This document shows, piece by piece, positions 23,512-27,809 of a stretch of 27,809 nt of DNA. The notes below the pieces were generated by a model, which saw only the letters and a program-made list of their open reading frames with translations, was not told the DNA's origin and did no database searches. Position numbers and translations under genes: made by a program. The number at the start of each line of letters is the position of its first letter. Position 1 is the stretch's first letter. Origin of the DNA: Fastidiosipila sp963510375 (GTDB lineage: Bacteria > Bacillota > Clostridia > Saccharofermentanales > Fastidiosipilaceae); assembly GCA_963510375.1 (NCBI GenBank), contig CAUPES010000017.1:1-27809 (forward strand), in the 5' to 3' direction.

Positions 23512-26500
23512 ATGAAAAAGAATAATTTTCTTAGCAAGTTAGCTACGAAAAAGAAAGCTTTGTCTTTAAGTTTAGTATTTTTGTTTATTTTATCTTTCAT
23601 AGGACAAAATACTTTGTTAAAAGCAGAGCCAGAAGCGGTTGCTGATGAGCGAGATAAAACACATGCAGTTGGCAATGTGAATGTTAAGGAATTTTCTCAG
23701 GAAGACAATCCTGCTGAGAATTTGGGGGAATTAGATCTTGATAAGGCTTTTAAATTAAAGTTTTCGTTTATGTTTAAGATTGTAAAAGATGAAAACATAG
23801 GAGATTATCAAGATATTGGTCTAGAAAGCAAAGACCAAGTAAATGAAAAGGACTTTGCAAAAATTTATCTTGGAGAGAATATTAAGGCTGCTGATGATGC
23901 ACAACTTAAAACTCCAGTTTATGAGATTAAGACTGGACAAAAGGTTGGTGTAATTAGCATATTAAATGATCCAGATGGCAAAACCTATGCAAAAATGGAC
24001 TTCCTGAGTGATCCTAATGATCCAAAAGGTCAATTTAATTATGAGCCCAAAGATTTACAAGAGTTAATTGTAGAATTTGAAGGTATGTTCAAGGCCTTGA
24101 AAGGTAAAGACAACCACGGTACTGGTGATAAAAAATTCATAAAAATCCTAGAAAAGGAAATTGAAATACCAAGTCAAGAAAAAGTTGAAAAATTTAATCT
24201 AAATAAATCAGGTGCACAAAATGGATTAAATAATATATTGTGGACTATTAAAGCTTCAAGGACATTAGATGGCCAAAAGGCTGATATAGCTGGAAATAAA
24301 ATCGTTGATGATCTAAGCAATGTAGGAAAAGTAATAGCAGGTAGTTTCAAGATTAATGGTAAAGCTATTGAAGATAAAGATATCTATAATAGTGGGACAA
24401 AAACTATAGAATACACATTCCCTGAAGGTAGTGAAGGCGAACAAGTAATTACATTTGAAACTGAAATACCTTGGGGGGGCAAGACTGAAGTTACAGTAGA
24501 GAATAAAGTTCAACTTATTAAACCAAAAGGCGAACCTGAAGAGCATATAACAAAAGTTACGCCAAGCAAGAAACCTGACATTAGTAAAAACTTCCAAAAG
24601 GTTGAGGTAAGTCTAGAGAATGATGAGAAAGCTCTTCTCTGGGAAATAAAAGCTGGTAAAGCCGGATACAGCTACGGACCAACTTGGATTTCTGATATTT
24701 TCTTAGGTTTGGAAAATGCACCAAAACCAAAGAGAATTGAAATTACTGTTGAGAAATTAAATGCAGAGGGTAAATGGGAGAAGGTTGAGTTAGACAAGTC
24801 ATTAATTGATGCAGATGATAAACCAGTTCCACCAATGCAAAAAAATGATCCATGTCCTGCAATTCCAGACAAATACACTAAATCTGAGATTTATGACTTT
24901 GGTGAAAATACATTTACTAGTAAAATAGAAGCTGCAAAGAAAAATCCTAAGAAACCGGAAAATGAAGCAGACAAAGCTAAAGCCGAAGAAGACGCTAAGT
25001 ATTCAGTGAAGAGTACTAATTGGTATTTCTTACCGAAGCTTGATGGAATAGTAAAAATTAGCTTTAAACAGGTATTTGCTGCTGATGCTGTTATTGATTC
25101 AAAGGCAATAAAAAACACTTCAGAAATTTACAATTGTGGAAGCTATAATACACCGATAAAACCACCTGTTTTTGAAGGTGTGGGAAGTATTACTAAGAGT
25201 GCAGTTGCTAATGGCGAATATAATGTTTACGGAAATGCACCTTTGTTTAGACAAGGAATTTTCCCTTGGACTATGACTGTTAATTTAAGTAAAGCCTTTG
25301 TGGATGAAAATGTTTCAGTTTATGAAGTTTTCTACTATGGACAAAAAGCTGAACTGGATGCCAATAAAACTAAGCTTACCCTAAATGATGCAGATCTAGC
25401 AAAATTACCAGAAGGAACATTTGCTAAATTGATGAAAGAAAATATAAATGTAAACTTAGCTTATGTAAAAGATACATTTAAATCTACTAATGAAGAGGAT
25501 AAACTAAATGTCGATATTTATCCATTAATGCTTGAAGGCAAACAAGTAGGTGAAATTGTAAGACTTCATGGCTTCAAAGAAAGTAAAATATATAGTTTAG
25601 AAATTCAAACCCAGATACAAGATTTCTACGAAAAAGCTCATGGAGAATCTTTCTATGATACTGGTAATATGAGTAATACAGCAGTTCTTGCTACTGGCAA
25701 GGCTGATGCATTAAAATTATTACCAGCAACAGATTATGATAGATTTGATGCGAATTTATTTAGAAAAACTGTATTGAATTACGATGTTGATTTGAACGAT
25801 TTGCAAGCGGTATGGCAAGTAAAAGATGCATCATATGGATCTATTTATACTGATTACTATAAGAAGGTTGATCCAGCAAAAACATTTAATTATAAGGATA
25901 GAACAAGCTTGTTCCGCATTAATATAAATCCATTTGGTACAAACTGGGGACAATATCTGAAAGACGTCAAAAACAAACCAGAGAAAATGCCAAATTACAA
26001 TAAAGTTAATTTGAATGATAATTTACCGGATGATTGGAAATTAATTCCAGTTGATGATAGTGGTGCAATGTTTGCGGTATATGAAGCTAGCCCATCAGAG
26101 TTAATTCAGATTAAATATAGTATCACCTATGGAGGTAGTCCTGCACAGAAGAGAAATTTACGTGACCCTAAAGCAACAAGAAGACTTAGTGCGGATGAAG
26201 TTAAACAACTATTGACATTTGATGAGGTCAAAAAAGAATGGACCTTCAATAATATTGATGGTAAATCATATATGGTAGTGGCTAAGGCTCAACTAGATAA
26301 GGCAGCATTTGAAAAACTTACTGAAGGTATGTCACAACCTGATAAAGCTCATGCTTATATAAATAATGCACAAATTCAGGCGGAGAACGAATTACCAAGA
26401 AATGCAAGTGATAGCATGAATGTTAAGCCAGAGCTATTAAGCAAGAAAAAGCCAGCATGGAAAAATGTTGATGCTGAGGGTAATGCCTCTCTAGAATGGA

Positions 26501-27699
26501 CTATTGAGCATAAACCATACAAGAAAAATTATAAATCTGCTCAATTAACAGATATTCTAGATGAGAACCTATATGTACCTGTAAATGAGAAGGGTCAACT
26601 TGATCTAAAGAATATTAAAGTTGAGTATTCTTCAGAACTAAATGGAGATGGTACATATAGCAATTATCAAGAAGCAACTGTTACAGATGTAGACACAACA
26701 GATCCTAATACTGTAAAAGCAAGCTATGATGCTAAAACACATGAGTTGAAGTTCAAACTACCAGATAATGAAGATCCTAATAATCCAAGAGCTTGGAGAA
26801 TTACATATCTTACATACTTAGAGCCACTAAATATTGAGAGAAATACAGTGAAGAATATAGTTAGGTTCGAGTCAGATCTTGGCAGTCTAGAAGCTAGAGG
26901 TGAATGGGAAGAACAAATAAAGGATAACAAGGCTTGGGCACGTTTGAAGACCTATCCAATCTATGTATTCCAAAAGATGGCAAAGGCGGAAGAAGGCAAA
27001 GAAGATGTAGCTTTACCAGGAGCAACATTTGAATTGTATAGTAATGAAGAATTGATAAATACTAAAGTCAGTAGAAGTGATGGTAGAGTGATCTTTGTTA
27101 ACTTGAAACCTGGTGAATATGAATTGAAAGAAACCGTAGCACCTGAAGGTTATGCAAAAATTGAGAAAACAATTAAGTTTACTATTACTGCTGATAACAA
27201 ATTGGTATTAAGGGACGATAGTTCAAAGAGTCTAGAAGGTGAAGGTAGTAGATCCAATCCAGTATTGATTTATAATAGCCGTAAACCTAAAGAGACTACA
27301 AAGGAGACGACAAGTAGTACTGAAAGTGAAGGAACTACAAGTTCAACAACAAAATCTACAGAACCAAGTAAGCCAACTGAACCAAGTAGACCAACAAAAC
27401 CTACAGAGCCAAGTAAATCTACAGTACCAAGTAAGCCAACAGAACCAACAACTCCAACAGAGCCAGGTAAACCAACACAGACTACAACTCCAGGAGAAAC
27501 AAGTTCAACTACAGGAACTACTACAGAAAATACAGGTTCAACAACAGAATCTACGGGTGGAAGCTCAAGTACTAACGCATCAACCACAAAAAATGTCGGA
27601 AAGACTGGTGAAATAATTAATATCTCAGCTATAGTAGGTTTAGCTGCAATAGTTTCAGCAACAGTCTTAATTTTAGTAGCGAGAAAGAGAGAAGAGTAA
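23512..27699 (+). CDS. Large sortase-anchored adhesin with SpaA-type domain
   Basis: This is a 1395-residue surface protein. A signal peptide (about 1-38, long basic start) is followed by a series of beta-sandwich modules, each opening with a W-x-(I/M/V) strand: W244, W377, W586, W768 and W996. They resemble the tandem folds of MSCRAMM-type collagen- or fibrinogen-binding proteins. A SpaA/Cna-B-type domain follows (about 1148-1257), with K1155, E1207 and N1255 placed to form an isopeptide bond. Residues about 1260-1360 are a Thr/Ser/Pro-rich wall-spanning stalk with PTEPSKPTEPS-like repeats. The C-terminus has VGKTG (1362-1366), a hydrophobic helix and the basic tail ARKREE, a non-canonical sorting signal without the LP of LPXTG. 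The start at 23512 follows a G8-AG ribosome binding site; a longer frame from 23452 would break the signal peptide. The ligand is unknown. Confidence 0.9.
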   Translation: MKKNNFLSKLATKKKALSLSLVFLFILSFIGQNTLLKAEPEAVADERDKTHAVGNVNVKEFSQEDNPAENLGELDLDKAFKLKFSFMFKIVKDENIGDYQDIGLESKDQVNEKDFAKIYLGENIKAADDAQLKTPVYEIKTGQKVGVISILNDPDGKTYAKMDFLSDPNDPKGQFNYEPKDLQELIVEFEGMFKALKGKDNHGTGDKKFIKILEKEIEIPSQEKVEKFNLNKSGAQNGLNNILWTIKASRTLDGQKADIAGNKIVDDLSNVGKVIAGSFKINGKAIEDKDIYNSGTKTIEYTFPEGSEGEQVITFETEIPWGGKTEVTVENKVQLIKPKGEPEEHITKVTPSKKPDISKNFQKVEVSLENDEKALLWEIKAGKAGYSYGPTWISDIFLGLENAPKPKRIEITVEKLNAEGKWEKVELDKSLIDADDKPVPPMQKNDPCPAIPDKYTKSEIYDFGENTFTSKIEAAKKNPKKPENEADKAKAEEDAKYSVKSTNWYFLPKLDGIVKISFKQVFAADAVIDSKAIKNTSEIYNCGSYNTPIKPPVFEGVGSITKSAVANGEYNVYGNAPLFRQGIFPWTMTVNLSKAFVDENVSVYEVFYYGQKAELDANKTKLTLNDADLAKLPEGTFAKLMKENINVNLAYVKDTFKSTNEEDKLNVDIYPLMLEGKQVGEIVRLHGFKESKIYSLEIQTQIQDFYEKAHGESFYDTGNMSNTAVLATGKADALKLLPATDYDRFDANLFRKTVLNYDVDLNDLQAVWQVKDASYGSIYTDYYKKVDPAKTFNYKDRTSLFRININPFGTNWGQYLKDVKNKPEKMPNYNKVNLNDNLPDDWKLIPVDDSGAMFAVYEASPSELIQIKYSITYGGSPAQKRNLRDPKATRRLSADEVKQLLTFDEVKKEWTFNNIDGKSYMVVAKAQLDKAAFEKLTEGMSQPDKAHAYINNAQIQAENELPRNASDSMNVKPELLSKKKPAWKNVDAEGNASLEWTIEHKPYKKNYKSAQLTDILDENLYVPVNEKGQLDLKNIKVEYSSELNGDGTYSNYQEATVTDVDTTDPNTVKASYDAKTHELKFKLPDNEDPNNPRAWRITYLTYLEPLNIERNTVKNIVRFESDLGSLEARGEWEEQIKDNKAWARLKTYPIYVFQKMAKAEEGKEDVALPGATFELYSNEELINTKVSRSDGRVIFVNLKPGEYELKETVAPEGYAKIEKTIKFTITADNKLVLRDDSSKSLEGEGSRSNPVLIYNSRKPKETTKETTSSTESEGTTSSTTKSTEPSKPTEPSRPTKPTEPSKSTVPSKPTEPTTPTEPGKPTQTTTPGETSSTTGTTTENTGSTTESTGGSSSTNASTTKNVGKTGEIINISAIVGLAAIVSATVLILVARKREE

Positions 27700-27757
27700 A
27701 GCTCCATAAACGCTTCTAAAGTGAATTTGTAAAATAAAAGTGAGGTCAAATTACATT

Positions 27758-27809
27758 GGTTCTTGCACAAATGGTGTTGGTGCCCTAAGTTCTAATTAAA
27801 TCATAGCCG
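27758..27809 (+). mobile_element. Repeat end, probable insertion-sequence terminus
   Basis: Positions 27758-27782 (GGTTCTTGCACAAATGGTG and on) match the reverse complement of 21-45 at 22 of 25 bases. The outer end faces the adhesin gene and the interior runs off the right edge. The flanking bases at the two ends (TTTTTATT from 46 and TTACATT before 27758) do not match, so they are not the target duplication of one insertion event. No terminator is seen between the adhesin stop and this end. Confidence 0.5.

Noticed and set aside
27270..27770. A 166-codon open frame on the minus strand and a Gln-rich frame at 27326-27616 on the plus strand
   Set aside because: Both are out-of-frame readings of the Thr/Pro/Ser repeat stalk of the second adhesin; their low-complexity composition mirrors that repeat and neither has a ribosome binding site.

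Overview
The window reads as a low-GC, Gram-positive chromosome segment, most likely from a host-associated anaerobic member of the Bacillota (Clostridia/Tissierellia-like). The reasons are an AT-rich sequence with AGA-rich arginine codons, strong AGGAGG-type ribosome binding sites, two large surface proteins with C-terminal sortase signals, a lipoprotein with a Gram-positive style lipobox, and Firmicute-type gene families (PdxS, ABC-F, GerMN, DIP1984). The species cannot be named from the sequence alone. I find no CRISPR array, prophage, rRNA, convincing tRNA or intact transposase.

Layout. 1-45: the end of a repeat, probably an insertion sequence, whose partner lies at 27758-27809. 229-3744: a cell-wall adhesin with a beta-helix stalk and five Cna-B domains, two of them exact copies, followed by a strong terminator. 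3829-5598: an ABC-F ATPase with a long structured leader that looks like an attenuator. 5769-6638: pdxS without pdxT. 6761-8155 (minus strand): a sodium-coupled transporter. 8377-9009: a membrane-anchored thermonuclease. 9144-13211: a response regulator, a sensor kinase, an ABC ATPase and an ABC-2 permease, probably one sensing and export unit. About 13325-13417: a tiny hydrophobic protein. 13599-15779: a DUF2079 membrane protein. 15950-16378: a small zinc-ribbon protein. 16401-20851: alpha-galactosidase (GH36) and beta-glucosidase (GH3), both cytoplasmic. 20995-23155: GerMN lipoprotein, uracil-DNA glycosylase and a DIP1984 protein in close tandem. 23156-23511: a structured intergenic region. 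23512-27699: a second large sortase-anchored adhesin.

How the genes fit together. The two adhesins frame the window and point to attachment to host or community surfaces. The glycosidase pair points to use of alpha-galactosides and beta-glucosides imported by a transporter encoded elsewhere. The two-component/ABC block and the ABC-F protein are plausible defences against antibiotics or antimicrobial peptides; this is inferred from family and context.

I did not find a clear, wholly new multi-gene system. The items that most deserve a second look are the ABC-F leader with mutually exclusive pairings, the paired repeat ends at both window edges, the unnamed structured region at 23260-23335, the G8 tract in the ribosome binding site of the second adhesin, and two small genes that seem to lack an ATG/GTG/TTG start at the expected place.
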